A stretch of DNA of 64,000 nucleotides, from positions 498,946 to 562,945 of the forward strand of contig NZ_LMKH01000001.1 in NCBI RefSeq assembly GCF_001421415.1. The letters are read 5' to 3'. The DNA is from Sphingomonas sp. Leaf208 (GTDB lineage Bacteria > Pseudomonadota > Alphaproteobacteria > Sphingomonadales > Sphingomonadaceae). Made by a program: the position numbers and the translations under genes. The notes beneath the pieces were generated by a model. That model was not told the DNA's origin. It saw only the letters and a program-made list of their open reading frames with translations, and made no database searches. Shown here in pieces: positions 8,266 through 17,255 of this stretch (position 1 is its first letter; every line of letters begins with the position of its first letter).

Positions 8266-10578
8266 TTACTTCGCAGGCGCGGGTGCAGCTTCAGCCATCG
8301 GCTTGTCCTTCACCGTCCGGTCGAGGAAGTTCAGGATCGTCCCCCAGACATGCTCGCTGATCCCCGGCCCCGCCACGCGGTGCGTATAGCCGGGGTAGAA
8401 CATCATCTCGAACGGCGTCGCAGTCGCCTGCATCCGCGCGGCCACCTTGGTCGAGTTGTCGAGGAACACATTGTCGTCCGCCATCCCGTGGATCAGCAAC
8501 AGCGGATCGACGATCTTGTTCGCCTCCTCGACCGCTGCCGACGTCGCATAGCTCGCTGGGTCCTTCGCCGGATCGCCAAGATATCGCTCGGTATAATGCG
8601 TATCGTACAGTTGCCAGTCGGTGACCGGCGCGCCCGACACCGCCGCCGCATACACGCCCGGCGTCTTCTCCAGCATCTTCAACGACATGTAGCCGCCGTA
8701 CGACCAGCCATAGGTCGCGATCTTGCTCGGTTCGACGAACGGCAGCGATTTCAGATAGTTCGCACCCGACAGCTGGTCCTCGACCTCGACCGTGCCCATC
8801 GCGTGATAGATCTGGTCCTCGAACGCCTTGCCGCGATTATACGAGCCACGATTGTCGATCTTGAAGTAAATCCACCCACGATCGACGAGGTATTGCGGCA
8901 GCGCACCCTGCCAGCCACGCGTCACGACCTGACCGGTACCTGGTCCGCCGTAATGCTCGAAGAACACCGGGTATTTCTTGCCCGGCTCCAGCGGCGGCGT
9001 GATCCTCTCGTAATGGAGAGTCATGCCGTTCTTCGCCTTCAGCGTGCCGAACTTGGTTTCCTGATGGCTGGCGAGATACGGGTAATACGGATGCCCCTCG
9101 ACCACTGCATTCTCGTTGATCCACGAGAGCCGCTTGCCCGTCGCGTCCGCCAGATACACCTGCGTCGGCTGCTTCGGGTTCGAGCGCGAGATGATGAAAC
9201 GGCTGGCGGCACCGTCCATCGTCGCGCTGTTCCACCACCCAGCTTCGGTCAGCTTGGTGATGACGTTCGGCTTGGCGACGTCGACCGAATAGAGCTGCTG
9301 CTCGAGCACGTCGTCCTTGTTGCCGAGGAAGAACAGACGACCCTTGGTTTCATCCACGCCGACCAGATCGGTGACGACCCAGTCGCCCTTGGTGAGTTGC
9401 GTCCACTTGCCCGACGCGAACCGGTAGAGCTGGCCGAAGCCGCTCCGCTCCGACCGCCAGATCAGGCTGCCGTCCTTGAGCACATGATACGCATCCGACA
9501 GGTTGAGCCAGCTCTTCACGCCCGATTTCTCGGTGAACAGCACGGTCGACTTCCCCGTCGCGGGATCGACGCGCAGCATCTCCAGCAGCTTCTGGTCGCG
9601 GCTCTGGCGCTGGACCAGCAGCATCCGGCCGTCGGGCGTCCAGTCGACACGCGCCAGATAGATGTCGGGGTTGGTGCCGAGATCGACCTTCACCTGCCCC
9701 GAGCCATCGGGCTTCATGATATACAGGTCGACCAGCACGTTCGGCGTACCGGCAGCCGGATAGCGCTGTTCGTAGACCTTGGTCCCGGTCGCGCCGATCG
9801 ACGCGCGCGTCGCGGTATGGACCGGTGCCTCGTCGAAACGCTCCACCGCGACGTACTGTTCGTCCGGCGACCACCAATAGCCAGTGCGGCGATCCATTTC
9901 CTCCTGCGCGACGAATTCCGCCTCGCCAAAATGCACCGTGCCGCCGCCGCCCGTCGTCACCGCGCGCGCGTCGCCGCCGTCGAGCGGCTGCACGAAGACG
10001 TTCTGGTCGCGGACGAACGAGACGAAGCTGCCCTTGGGACTCACCACCGGGTTCAGCTCGCCGCCGGGGGTGTTGGTCAACCGCTTCACCTTGCCGTCGA
10101 GCCCGGCGAGATACAGGTCGCCGTCGAGCGGCACGAGGATCGACTTGCCGTCGGGCGCCCAGTCATACGCGACGATGCCCTTCTGGCCGCCGATCCGCGC
10201 ACGCTCGCGCTGCATCTTCTCGGCCTCGGTCAGTTCGGCACCGCTGCCGACGGTCTTCGAATCGACCAGCATCCGCGCTTGGCCCGTCGCGGTATCGACC
10301 GCCCACAGATCGAACCGCTCCTTCTCGTCGTCGCGGTTGCGCAAGCTCGTCAGCAGCGTGCCGTCGGGCGACAGGCGGACCGCTTTCGGCTGCGATCCCG
10401 ACAGGTCCGGATTGCCGAACACGCGCGCCATCGTCAGGTCGCCGGGCTTGGCGGCTTCGACCGGGCGCATCGGTGCAGGGGCGGGTGCAGCGGGGGCAGC
10501 CGGCGGCGTTACCTGATCAGCGGCCATCGCGGCGGTTCCGACCGAAGCAAGTGCAAGCCCGAGCAACCATGTGCGCAT
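8266..10578 (-). CDS. S9 family prolyl peptidase, DPP-IV type, exported
   Basis: 770 aa with a clear signal peptide (MRTWLLGLALASVGTAAMA), so periplasmic or secreted. The N-terminal ~500 residues form the DPP-IV beta-propeller, including the Glu pair in FVAQEEMDRRTGYWWSP that binds the substrate N-terminus in DPP-IV relatives. The C-terminal alpha/beta hydrolase has the nucleophile in GWSYGGYMS (Ser near residue 624), the acid in HGMADDNVF (Asp near 699) and His in YPGYTHRVAGPG (near 731). It should release Xaa-Pro dipeptides. A Pro/Ala-rich linker follows the signal peptide. It lies 6 nt upstream of the mgtC-like gene on the same strand and is divergent from the gene at 10787. Confidence 0.95.
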   Translation of the reverse strand: MRTWLLGLALASVGTAAMAADQVTPPAAPAAPAPAPMRPVEAAKPGDLTMARVFGNPDLSGSQPKAVRLSPDGTLLTSLRNRDDEKERFDLWAVDTATGQARMLVDSKTVGSGAELTEAEKMQRERARIGGQKGIVAYDWAPDGKSILVPLDGDLYLAGLDGKVKRLTNTPGGELNPVVSPKGSFVSFVRDQNVFVQPLDGGDARAVTTGGGGTVHFGEAEFVAQEEMDRRTGYWWSPDEQYVAVERFDEAPVHTATRASIGATGTKVYEQRYPAAGTPNVLVDLYIMKPDGSGQVKVDLGTNPDIYLARVDWTPDGRMLLVQRQSRDQKLLEMLRVDPATGKSTVLFTEKSGVKSWLNLSDAYHVLKDGSLIWRSERSGFGQLYRFASGKWTQLTKGDWVVTDLVGVDETKGRLFFLGNKDDVLEQQLYSVDVAKPNVITKLTEAGWWNSATMDGAASRFIISRSNPKQPTQVYLADATGKRLSWINENAVVEGHPYYPYLASHQETKFGTLKAKNGMTLHYERITPPLEPGKKYPVFFEHYGGPGTGQVVTRGWQGALPQYLVDRGWIYFKIDNRGSYNRGKAFEDQIYHAMGTVEVEDQLSGANYLKSLPFVEPSKIATYGWSYGGYMSLKMLEKTPGVYAAAVSGAPVTDWQLYDTHYTERYLGDPAKDPASYATSAAVEEANKIVDPLLLIHGMADDNVFLDNSTKVAARMQATATPFEMMFYPGYTHRVAGPGISEHVWGTILNFLDRTVKDKPMAEAAPAPAK

Positions 10579-10786
10579 CCTGTAGTCTCCGTGGGATCAT
10601 CCCGCCGGATACCGCCCGACGGACCCGAAAATGTTCGGTCGCGCGTTATCGCGGCGGCGTGCGTCGGCGTAAAGGGCGCATCGTGATGCCGAGCGAACCG
10701 AAGCGACCCCGACTCGCATCATCGTCATTTCCCTCCAACACGGCATAATGAACGCTCCGTAAACTCCGTCTTTACGTCCTTCGTTT

Positions 10787-11521
10787 ATGGCAAGCGGGAC
10801 ATCGTCGCGGATCGAGATTTCCGTGGTGCAGCACGGCCGGGGAATGATGGTTTCGAACGCGGGCATACAAGGCGGGGAGCCGAGCGAGCGGAGCGCATGG
10901 GATGCGTTCGTCACGCTCGCCGACGCGGACGGCAGCGCAGCGCATCCGCATCATGCGCGCCTGATCGCCGGCGGTCCGGGCCAGCGCAACCTCTCCGACG
11001 CGGTCCACGCGCTGTGCGCGGTCCACGGCGACCATCCCGGCCTGATCGTCGACGTGCTCGCCCGCGCGATCCAGCCCGAGGCATCGGACTGGCTCGCCGC
11101 CGCCGCCAGTGGCTTCGCGGACGAGCGCACCTATCTCGCACAGCTCACCGCGGCCGTCGGCCCCCTTCCGTCGACCCCCGGCCAGGCGGAGAGCGAGTCG
11201 GCACTGGTCGGGGAACGTCATGCGCTCGAAATGCTCGCCCGCTCGGAGCGTCGCGGATGTGCGACCGGGGCGGTGGCTGCGCTGCTCCATGACTGGCGCG
11301 CGATCCGCCGCGTCCTCGATGTCGCCGCCGACCGGTTCGGGGTAGCCGTCCCTACGATCACGCTTCCGTCCGAGACGGACACCGCCGCGCTCATTGCGGA
11401 ACTCGGTGCATCGCCCGGTTGCCAGCGCGCGATCCTGTTCGGCGCGCAGCAACTTTTCGCGCAGCACCGCGGCCTGTGGTCGCTGCTCGAAGCGCGATCG
11501 AGCGCGCGCGGCGACCTCTGA
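10787..11521 (+). CDS. Hypothetical alpha-helical protein
   Basis: 244 aa, not recognised with certainty. It is soluble, Ala/Arg/Leu-rich and predicted helical, without signal peptide or membrane helix. It has ordered His-containing stretches (HPHHARLIAGGPGQRNLSD near residue 55) and a region ERHALEMLARSERRG..GAVAALLHDWRAIRRVLD in the second half that looks like a four-helix bundle. Downstream ATG alternatives exist at 10846 and 10849, the second with GGGGA just upstream, so the true N-terminus may be 20 residues shorter. It is divergent from the S9 peptidase and 66 bp upstream of the moxR-like gene on the same strand, possibly co-expressed. Confidence 0.7.
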   Translation: MASGTSSRIEISVVQHGRGMMVSNAGIQGGEPSERSAWDAFVTLADADGSAAHPHHARLIAGGPGQRNLSDAVHALCAVHGDHPGLIVDVLARAIQPEASDWLAAAASGFADERTYLAQLTAAVGPLPSTPGQAESESALVGERHALEMLARSERRGCATGAVAALLHDWRAIRRVLDVAADRFGVAVPTITLPSETDTAALIAELGASPGCQRAILFGAQQLFAQHRGLWSLLEARSSARGDL

Positions 11522-11587
11522 CCGCTTGCGCTGACCGACGCTTCCCCTCTATCCATACCCGGTATTCAGAACCGGACGGGACATCGC

Positions 11588-12442
11588 ATGAAGCGCTTCG
11601 AGGGCACCCAGAGCTACGTCGCGACCGACGATTTGAAAGTCGCGGTCAACGCCGCCGTGACGCTGCGCCGCCCGCTGCTGATCAAGGGTGAACCCGGCAC
11701 CGGCAAGACCGTGCTCGCCTACGAGATCGCGAAAGCGCTCGGCGCGCCGCTGATCGAGTGGAACATCAAGTCGACCACCAAGGCGCAGCAGGGCCTGTAC
11801 GAATACGACGCGGTCGCCCGCCTGCGCGACGGCCAGCTTGGCGACGCGCGCGTCCACGACATCGGCAACTATATCCGCAAGGGCAAATTGTGGGAGGCGT
11901 TCACCCAGCCCGCCCTGCCCGTCCTGCTGATCGACGAAATCGACAAGGCCGATATCGAGTTCCCCAACGACCTGTTGCAGGAACTCGATCGGATGGAGTT
12001 CCACGTCTACGAGACCAAGGAAACGGTGCGCGCGGTCGAGCGCCCGATCGTGATCATCACCAGTAACAACGAGAAGGAACTGCCCGACGCGTTCCTGCGC
12101 CGGTGTTTCTTCCACTATATCAAGTTCCCCGATCGCCAGACGATGCAGGCGATCGTCGATGTCCACTTCCCCGGCATCCAGAAGATCCTGGTCAGCAAGG
12201 CGATGGACCTGTTCTACGACGTCCGCGACGTGCCTGGCCTGAAGAAGAAGCCCTCGACCAGCGAGTTGCTCGACTGGCTCAAACTGTTGCTCCACGAGGA
12301 CATGCCGCTCGACATCCTCCAGAACCGCGACCCGACCAAGGCGATCCCGCCGCTCCACGGCGCGCTGCTGAAGAACGAACAGGACGTCATGCTGTTCGAA
12401 CGCCTCGCCTTCATGGCGAAACGCCAGAAGAATCAGGGGTAA
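11588..12442 (+). CDS. MoxR-family AAA+ ATPase
   Basis: 284 aa. Walker A GEPGTGKT is at residues 34-41 and Walker B LLIDEIDKAD near 117-126. Sensor 1 lies in IIITSNNEKELPDAFLRRC, with an arginine-finger-type RR. The C-terminal part is the lid typical of MoxR proteins. MoxR ATPases act as chaperones that insert cofactors or assemble complexes with a VWA-domain partner. The likely partner is the CoxE-like gene at 15988, about 3.5 kb downstream on the same strand; normally the two are adjacent. A GC-rich hairpin follows the stop codon. Confidence 0.94.
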   Translation: MKRFEGTQSYVATDDLKVAVNAAVTLRRPLLIKGEPGTGKTVLAYEIAKALGAPLIEWNIKSTTKAQQGLYEYDAVARLRDGQLGDARVHDIGNYIRKGKLWEAFTQPALPVLLIDEIDKADIEFPNDLLQELDRMEFHVYETKETVRAVERPIVIITSNNEKELPDAFLRRCFFHYIKFPDRQTMQAIVDVHFPGIQKILVSKAMDLFYDVRDVPGLKKKPSTSELLDWLKLLLHEDMPLDILQNRDPTKAIPPLHGALLKNEQDVMLFERLAFMAKRQKNQG

Positions 12443-12453
12443 ACTATCGAGGA

Positions 12454-12485
12454 ACCGGCGGCCGCGCAGGAGCACCGCCGCCGGT
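12454..12485. terminator. Bidirectional hairpin between convergent genes
   Basis: ACCGGCGGC at 12454-12462 pairs perfectly with GCCGCCGGT at 12477-12485 around a 14-nt loop. It sits between the moxR-like stop (12442) and the stop of the minus-strand gene ending at 12501. No clear U-tract is seen on either side, so termination is inferred. Confidence 0.5.
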
Positions 12486-12500
12486 CCGATACTTAGAGCG

Positions 12501-12926
12501 TTACGTGACGTTCGGACCCGTCGGGATATAGTCCAGCGCCAGATGCGGCAGCGAGATCGGGCTGCGGAAGTTGAAGCGGTTCACCGTCGCTGGGTCGGGG
12601 ATGTGCAGCTTCTTGCCGAGCGTCACGAAATACCACGCCGGCGACGCTCCGCTGATCGCGATGAACGAACCGGGTGCCAGCGACAACGCCTTCGGCATGT
12701 TGTCGACGATGTAATCGCTGTTGACGATCCCGTTCCAGTCCTTGAACACGCTATTGAAGGTTGCGGGATCCGGGATCCAGTGAAGCTGGCCCCACATCAC
12801 CAGATAGACTGCCCCGCTGGTGTGCGATGTAACGCGCAATCCGTCATACTGCTTCCAGTCTACAACGTTGGCCAGCAGTGCTTCTGCTGCAACTGCATCG
12901 ATTGTATCGCTGATATCGACCGACAT
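12501..12926 (-). CDS. Small protein with two G-x-x-x-x-IPDPAT repeats
   Basis: 141 aa from the ATG at 12926, where AGGA sits 8 nt upstream; a GTG at 12932 would add two residues. Function not recognised. The protein is an internal duplication. AVYLVMWGQLHWIPDPATFN (about residues 41-60) is echoed by AWYFVTLGKKLHIPDPATVN (about residues 99-118), each followed by an aromatic-rich strand. No signal peptide or membrane helix. Base composition is less GC-biased than its neighbours and it separates a MoxR gene from its probable partner, so recent acquisition is possible. A carbohydrate- or surface-binding role would be a guess. Confidence 0.75.
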   Translation of the reverse strand: MSVDISDTIDAVAAEALLANVVDWKQYDGLRVTSHTSGAVYLVMWGQLHWIPDPATFNSVFKDWNGIVNSDYIVDNMPKALSLAPGSFIAISGASPAWYFVTLGKKLHIPDPATVNRFNFRSPISLPHLALDYIPTGPNVT

Positions 12927-13290
12927 GATCACAATCCTTTTATGGTGAAGCCGTGATCACTCAGTCGGACAAGCGAAGTATTCCGATAGGGGAACCACGT
13001 AGCCTCTTTGAGCGCAAATCCTGGGATCGGTCCGTCGATACGCGACCACTTCGGAGATATTGCGGGCAGAGGCGGTTTTCGCTTTCCGCTTTCTAAAACT
13101 ATACGCATTCGAATCAACAGGATCGACGTCACCGTCCGTTCAGCTATTCCGCGCCATTGTGACCGCAATTCGTCGAGACGGTCACGGCGATTGGCGAGCA
13201 GATCGCAGCGACGTTCGACGGATTAGATATTGATGCACATTAACCATCTGCGGCAACAATAATGCCATACCTGTCCGGCAAGGTGACGGC
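12927..13290. other. Intergenic region without a recognisable gene
   Basis: About 360 bp between the minus-strand duplicated-motif gene and the CHAP-domain gene. Short frames exist on both strands but none has a good ribosome-binding site or recognisable product. Near 13177-13245 a plus-strand frame reads ETVTAIGEQIAATFDGLDID before a stop and is preceded by an in-frame stop. It might be a gene remnant, but this is weak. Confidence 0.5.
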
Positions 13291-13857
13291 ATGAGATTGT
13301 ATGCTTTCCGTCGTTGGGCGCCGGCACTGCTGGCAATCGGCATGGCCGCCCCCGCATCCGCCTCTCTGCTCGACTATGTCGGCCAGTGCGTCCCGTTCGC
13401 GCGCGCCGCGTCGGGGATCCAGATCTACGGCAACGCCTGGACCTGGTGGGAGCAGGCGGACGGCAAGTACGAACGCACGCACAAGCCCAAGGAAGGCGCC
13501 GTCATCGTCTTCGCCAAGACCCCGCGCCTGCCGTTCGGCCATGTCGCGGTCGTCAGCCGGGTGGTCGAGAAGCGCGTCGTGATGCTCACCCACGCCAACT
13601 GGTCGCGCCAGAACGGCGAGCGCGGGCATGCCGAACAGGACGTCACGCTGTTCGACGTCTCGCGCAACAACGACTGGAGCGACGTCAAGGTCTGGTACAA
13701 GGACGTCGATGGCCTCGGCGGCGGGGTGTATCCGGTGTACGGCTTCATCTACGGCCACGCGCACGCGGCCGCTGAATTGACGAGCCGGAACCCCGATTAT
13801 GTCGGCGCGCTGATCGATGCGTATGTGCCGGTAAGCGGCGAGCCGATCGCCCGCTGA
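13291..13857 (+). CDS. Exported CHAP-domain peptidoglycan amidase/endopeptidase-like protein
   Basis: 188 aa with an N-terminal signal peptide (MRLYAFRRWAPALLAIGMAA, cleavage near PASAS). The CHAP fold is marked by the catalytic Cys33 in VGQCVPFAR, His84 in LPFGHVAVVS, and the later Asn/Asp-rich strand of NIpC/P60-like enzymes. Such enzymes cut peptide bonds in peptidoglycan or glutathionylspermidine-like amides. It should act in the periplasm. The AGGTGA Shine-Dalgarno lies a few bases upstream. A C-type repeat follows the stop and separates it from the S15 hydrolase gene. Confidence 0.88.
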   Translation: MRLYAFRRWAPALLAIGMAAPASASLLDYVGQCVPFARAASGIQIYGNAWTWWEQADGKYERTHKPKEGAVIVFAKTPRLPFGHVAVVSRVVEKRVVMLTHANWSRQNGERGHAEQDVTLFDVSRNNDWSDVKVWYKDVDGLGGGVYPVYGFIYGHAHAAAELTSRNPDYVGALIDAYVPVSGEPIAR

Positions 13858-13862
13858 CTTCG

Positions 13863-13971
13863 CCCCTCCCTGAAAGGGAGGGGTCGGGGGTGGGTCGGCT
13901 TCCGCACATCCGAACGGGAGTGGCTCAAGATGGCCGACCCACCCCCAGCCCCTCCCTTTCCAGGGAGGGGA
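13863..13971. repeat. C-type inverted repeat, copy 1
   Basis: The left arm cccctccctgaaagggaggg plus gtcgggggtgggtcggc is mirrored by gccgacccacccccagcccc plus tccctttccagggagggg. Total ~109 bp with ~37-bp arms. The same architecture occurs at 30216-30320 inside the trp operon. Here it fills the gap between two plus-strand genes. Confidence 0.9.
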
Positions 13972-14061
13972 GTCAGAAGACCCGCACGCCCCAATACTAA
14001 GCATTGCCGCCACCCTCGAAACCGTGCCACCACCGTATCCGAAAAGACGGTGAGGATAGCG

Positions 14062-15975
14062 ATGCGGTTCAAGGCTCTTACGACGTTCACGCTGGCCTTG
14101 CTCGCGACCACCGCTCCCGCGATCGTCGGCGCGCAGAAGGAAAAGTCCCCGCCCCCCGGTGGCGACATCCCCGCCAAGTTCGTCCCCGCCAACGCCACCT
14201 TCGACTTCGACCGCCGCGAGGTCGACATCCCGATGCGCGACGGCGTCACGCTCCACGCGGTCATCGTCCAGCGCAAGGGCGTCACCGACGCCCCGATCCT
14301 GCTCCAGCGCACACCCTACAACGCCGAAAGCGTCGCCAGCCGATCCTCCAGCCCGAGCGGCGCGATGAACCTCCGCGCATCCGACGCGATGTTCTTCGAC
14401 GCGGGCTATATCCGCGTGTTCGAGGACGTCCGCGGCAAGAACGGCTCGAACGGCGCGTACATCAACGAACGCCCGCTGATCGGCCCGCTCAACAAGACGA
14501 AAGTCGATCACTCGACCGACGCCTACGACACGATCGACTGGCTCGTTAAGAACCTGAAAAACAGCAACGGCCGCGTCGGCATCATCGGTGGCAGCTACGA
14601 CGGCATGATGGCCGCAATGGCGCTGGTGAACCCGCATCCCGCGCTGAAAGCCGCGGTCCCGATGAACCCGGTGATCAACACCTGGAAGGGCGACGACGAC
14701 TTCCACGGCGGCGCGTTCCGCCAGATCGGCTATGATTACTACTACACGCAGGACGCGGCCAAGGGCGAAGCCGGCGACCTGTGGCGCGACGCCTACGACG
14801 ATTACGACACGTTCCTGCGCGCCGGGTCCGCCAGTGCGTTGGTGAAGAGTCGCGGGCTGGAGCAGTTGCCCTTCGTCAACCGCCTCCACGATCACCCGAC
14901 CTATGACGCGTTCTGGCAAGGCCAGGCGCTCGAGACGATCCTGCCCAAGCAGCCGCAAACGGTGCAGACGCTCTGGGTCGCCAGCCAATGGGACCAGGAG
15001 GACATCTACGGCGCCGTCGCGGCGTATGAGGCGGTATCGAAGGTCGACCCCAACCACGTCAACCACCTCGCGCTCGGCCCCTGGGCGCACGGCGGCGCGA
15101 ACGGCGACGGCTCGACGCTCGGCGCGATCCGCTTCGATTCCGATACCGCGCTCTGGTTCCGCAAGAACGTCCTGCTCCCGTTCCTCAATGGCGCGCTGAA
15201 GACCGGCGCGACACCGCCGGCGCTCGCCCCCGTCACCGCGTTCCAGACCGGCACCAACCAATGGCAGACGCTCGCCGGCTGGCCGAACTCGACCGCCACG
15301 CAGAAACTCTATTTCCAGCCCGCCAGCGGCCTTGGCGCCACCGTCCCCGCACAGGACGGCCACGACGACTATAGCTCCGATCCCGCCAAGCCGATCCCCT
15401 ACCGCCTCCGCCCGATCCGCCCGACCTACGCGACCGGCTCGACCTGGCGGCAATGGCTCGTCGACGACCAGCGCCCGTTCTCCGATCGCACCGACGTCCT
15501 CACCTACCAGACGCCGCCGCTGACCAGCCCGGTCGCGATCGCCGGCGCGCCCGTCGCGGACCTGATCGCCAGCACCACCGGCACCGACGGCGATTTCGTG
15601 GTGAAGCTGATCGACGTCTACCCCGCCGAATATTCCGACAAGCCCGAGATGGGCGGCTACCAGCTCGCCGTCTCGATGGACATTCTGCGCGGCCGCTACC
15701 GCGACGGGTTCGACAAGCCGACGCCAATCGTCGCTGGCCAGCCCACGCATTTCCGCGTCGTGCTGCCCAACGCCAGCCACGTCTTCCTCCCCGGCCACCG
15801 CATCATGGTCCAGGTCCAGTCGAGCTGGTTCCCGCTCTACGACCGCAACCCGCAGACCTACGTCGCCAACATCTTCGACGCGAAGCCGGCCGACTACCGC
15901 AAGGCCACGATCAGCGTCTTCCACTCGGCCGCGCAGCCCAGCGCGATCGAACTGCCGATCGCCGCGGCCAAGTGA
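14062..15975 (+). CDS. CocE/NonD-type S15 hydrolase, exported
   Basis: 637 aa from the ATG at 14062, chosen because GAGGA lies 7 nt upstream and the product begins with a signal peptide (MRFKALTTFTLALLA, cleavage near IVGAQ). The longer in-frame reading from 13930 would run through a repeat element. The X-Pro dipeptidyl-peptidase fold shows Ser178 in GIIGGSYDGM, a catalytic Asp in SQWDQED and His in LGPWAHGG. The last ~200 residues form the jelly-roll typical of the family (residues after TPPLTSPVAIAG). Members hydrolyse acyl-peptides, cocaine-type esters or glutaryl beta-lactams; substrate unknown here. The next gene starts 12 nt downstream, so they are probably co-transcribed. Confidence 0.93.
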   Translation: MRFKALTTFTLALLATTAPAIVGAQKEKSPPPGGDIPAKFVPANATFDFDRREVDIPMRDGVTLHAVIVQRKGVTDAPILLQRTPYNAESVASRSSSPSGAMNLRASDAMFFDAGYIRVFEDVRGKNGSNGAYINERPLIGPLNKTKVDHSTDAYDTIDWLVKNLKNSNGRVGIIGGSYDGMMAAMALVNPHPALKAAVPMNPVINTWKGDDDFHGGAFRQIGYDYYYTQDAAKGEAGDLWRDAYDDYDTFLRAGSASALVKSRGLEQLPFVNRLHDHPTYDAFWQGQALETILPKQPQTVQTLWVASQWDQEDIYGAVAAYEAVSKVDPNHVNHLALGPWAHGGANGDGSTLGAIRFDSDTALWFRKNVLLPFLNGALKTGATPPALAPVTAFQTGTNQWQTLAGWPNSTATQKLYFQPASGLGATVPAQDGHDDYSSDPAKPIPYRLRPIRPTYATGSTWRQWLVDDQRPFSDRTDVLTYQTPPLTSPVAIAGAPVADLIASTTGTDGDFVVKLIDVYPAEYSDKPEMGGYQLAVSMDILRGRYRDGFDKPTPIVAGQPTHFRVVLPNASHVFLPGHRIMVQVQSSWFPLYDRNPQTYVANIFDAKPADYRKATISVFHSAAQPSAIELPIAAAK

Positions 15976-15987
15976 CGGAGTGACCTC

Positions 15988-17166
15988 ATGTTCCTGAACT
16001 TCCTCGACGAACTCCGCAGCGCCGGCATCCCCGCCAGCCTCAAGGAGCACCTCATCCTGCTCGAGGCGCTCGACGCCGAGGTGATCGAGCGGACGCCCGA
16101 GGATTTCTACTACCTCTCCCGCGCGGTGTACGTGAAGGACGAGGGGCTGCTCGACAAGTTCGACCAGGTGTTCGCCAAGGTCTTCCGCGGCCTCGCCAGC
16201 AGCTACGGCACCCCCGCCGGCGAAGTCCCCGAGGACTGGCTGAAGGCGGTCGCCGAGAAATTCCTGACCCCCGAGGAGATGGCCGCGATCAAGTCGCTCG
16301 GCTCGTGGGACGAGATCATGGAGACGCTCAAGAAACGTCTCGAGGAGCAGAAGGAACGCCATCAGGGCGGCAGCAAATGGGTCGGCACCGGCGGCACGAG
16401 CCCGTATGGCAACGGCGGCTACAACCCCGAAGGCGTCCGCATCGGCGGCGAAAGTACGCACAAGCGCGCGCTGAAAGTCTGGGACCAGCGCGAGTTCCGC
16501 AACCTCGACAACACCAAGGAACTCGGCACCCGCAACATCAAGGTGGCACTCCGCCGCCTGCGCCGCTTCGCGCGTGACGGCGCCGCCGACGAACTCGACA
16601 TCGATGGCACGATCGCCGGCACCGCACGCCAGGGCTATCTCGACATCGTCATGCGCGCCGAGCGCCGCAATGCGGTAAAACTGCTGTTGTTCCTCGACGT
16701 CGGCGGCTCGATGGACCCGTTCGTCAAGCTCTGCGAGGAGCTGTTCTCGGCAGCGACGACCGAGTTCAAGAACCTCGAATTCTTCTACTTCCACAATTGC
16801 CCGTACGAAGGCGTGTGGAAGGACAACACGCGCCGCTTCGCCGAGCGCACGCCGATGTGGGACCTGCTCCACAAATACGGCCACGACTACAAGCTGATCT
16901 TCGTCGGCGACGCGTCGATGAGCCCGTACGAGATCACCCATCCCGGCGGCTCGGTCGAGCATTTCAACGAGGAGCCGGGCGCGGTGTGGATGCAGCGGCT
17001 GACCAACACCTATCCGGCGGCGGCATGGCTCAACCCGGTGCCCGAGGCGAAATGGGGCTATTCGCAGTCGGTGCGGATCATTCGCGAACTGATGACCGAC
17101 CGGATGTACCCGCTGAGCCTTGCCGGGCTCGACGACGCGATGCGCGAACTGACCCGCAAACGGTGA
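15988..17166 (+). CDS. CoxE-like VWA-domain protein, probable MoxR partner
   Basis: 392 aa. The N-terminal ~200 residues are helical (FLDELRSAGIPASLKEHLI) and the C-terminal half is a von Willebrand A fold. The MIDAS region reads LFLDVGGSMDPF near residues 233-244, i.e. D-x-G-x-S instead of D-x-S-x-S. A linker rich in Gly (GGSKWVGTGGTSPYGNGG) precedes it. Proteins of this type work with MoxR ATPases, and the gene at 11588 is the obvious candidate. It starts 12 nt after the S15 hydrolase stop with GGAG upstream. No signal peptide; cytoplasmic. Confidence 0.88.
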   Translation: MFLNFLDELRSAGIPASLKEHLILLEALDAEVIERTPEDFYYLSRAVYVKDEGLLDKFDQVFAKVFRGLASSYGTPAGEVPEDWLKAVAEKFLTPEEMAAIKSLGSWDEIMETLKKRLEEQKERHQGGSKWVGTGGTSPYGNGGYNPEGVRIGGESTHKRALKVWDQREFRNLDNTKELGTRNIKVALRRLRRFARDGAADELDIDGTIAGTARQGYLDIVMRAERRNAVKLLLFLDVGGSMDPFVKLCEELFSAATTEFKNLEFFYFHNCPYEGVWKDNTRRFAERTPMWDLLHKYGHDYKLIFVGDASMSPYEITHPGGSVEHFNEEPGAVWMQRLTNTYPAAAWLNPVPEAKWGYSQSVRIIRELMTDRMYPLSLAGLDDAMRELTRKR

Positions 17167-17255
17167 GTTTGGCGCGTTGAGCGACGGACCGTAACGGAAC
17201 CGTCACGGACGCGATCGGTTTATCGGGCATCATCCCTTACCGAAGGACAAGCCCT

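Noticed and set aside
7729..10686. A 985-codon plus-strand open frame opposite the S9 peptidase
   Set aside because: No recognisable domain. The minus strand has a full DPP-IV-type peptidase with signal peptide and catalytic triad.
13930..14061. Longer S15 hydrolase starting at 13930
   Set aside because: That start lies in a C-type repeat and would hide the signal peptide that begins at 14062 behind 44 odd residues.
13240..16962. A 1240-codon minus-strand open frame
   Set aside because: It crosses a repeat and covers the CHAP, S15 and VWA genes, all of which have clear motifs and Shine-Dalgarno sites on the plus strand. It is a GC-bias shadow.
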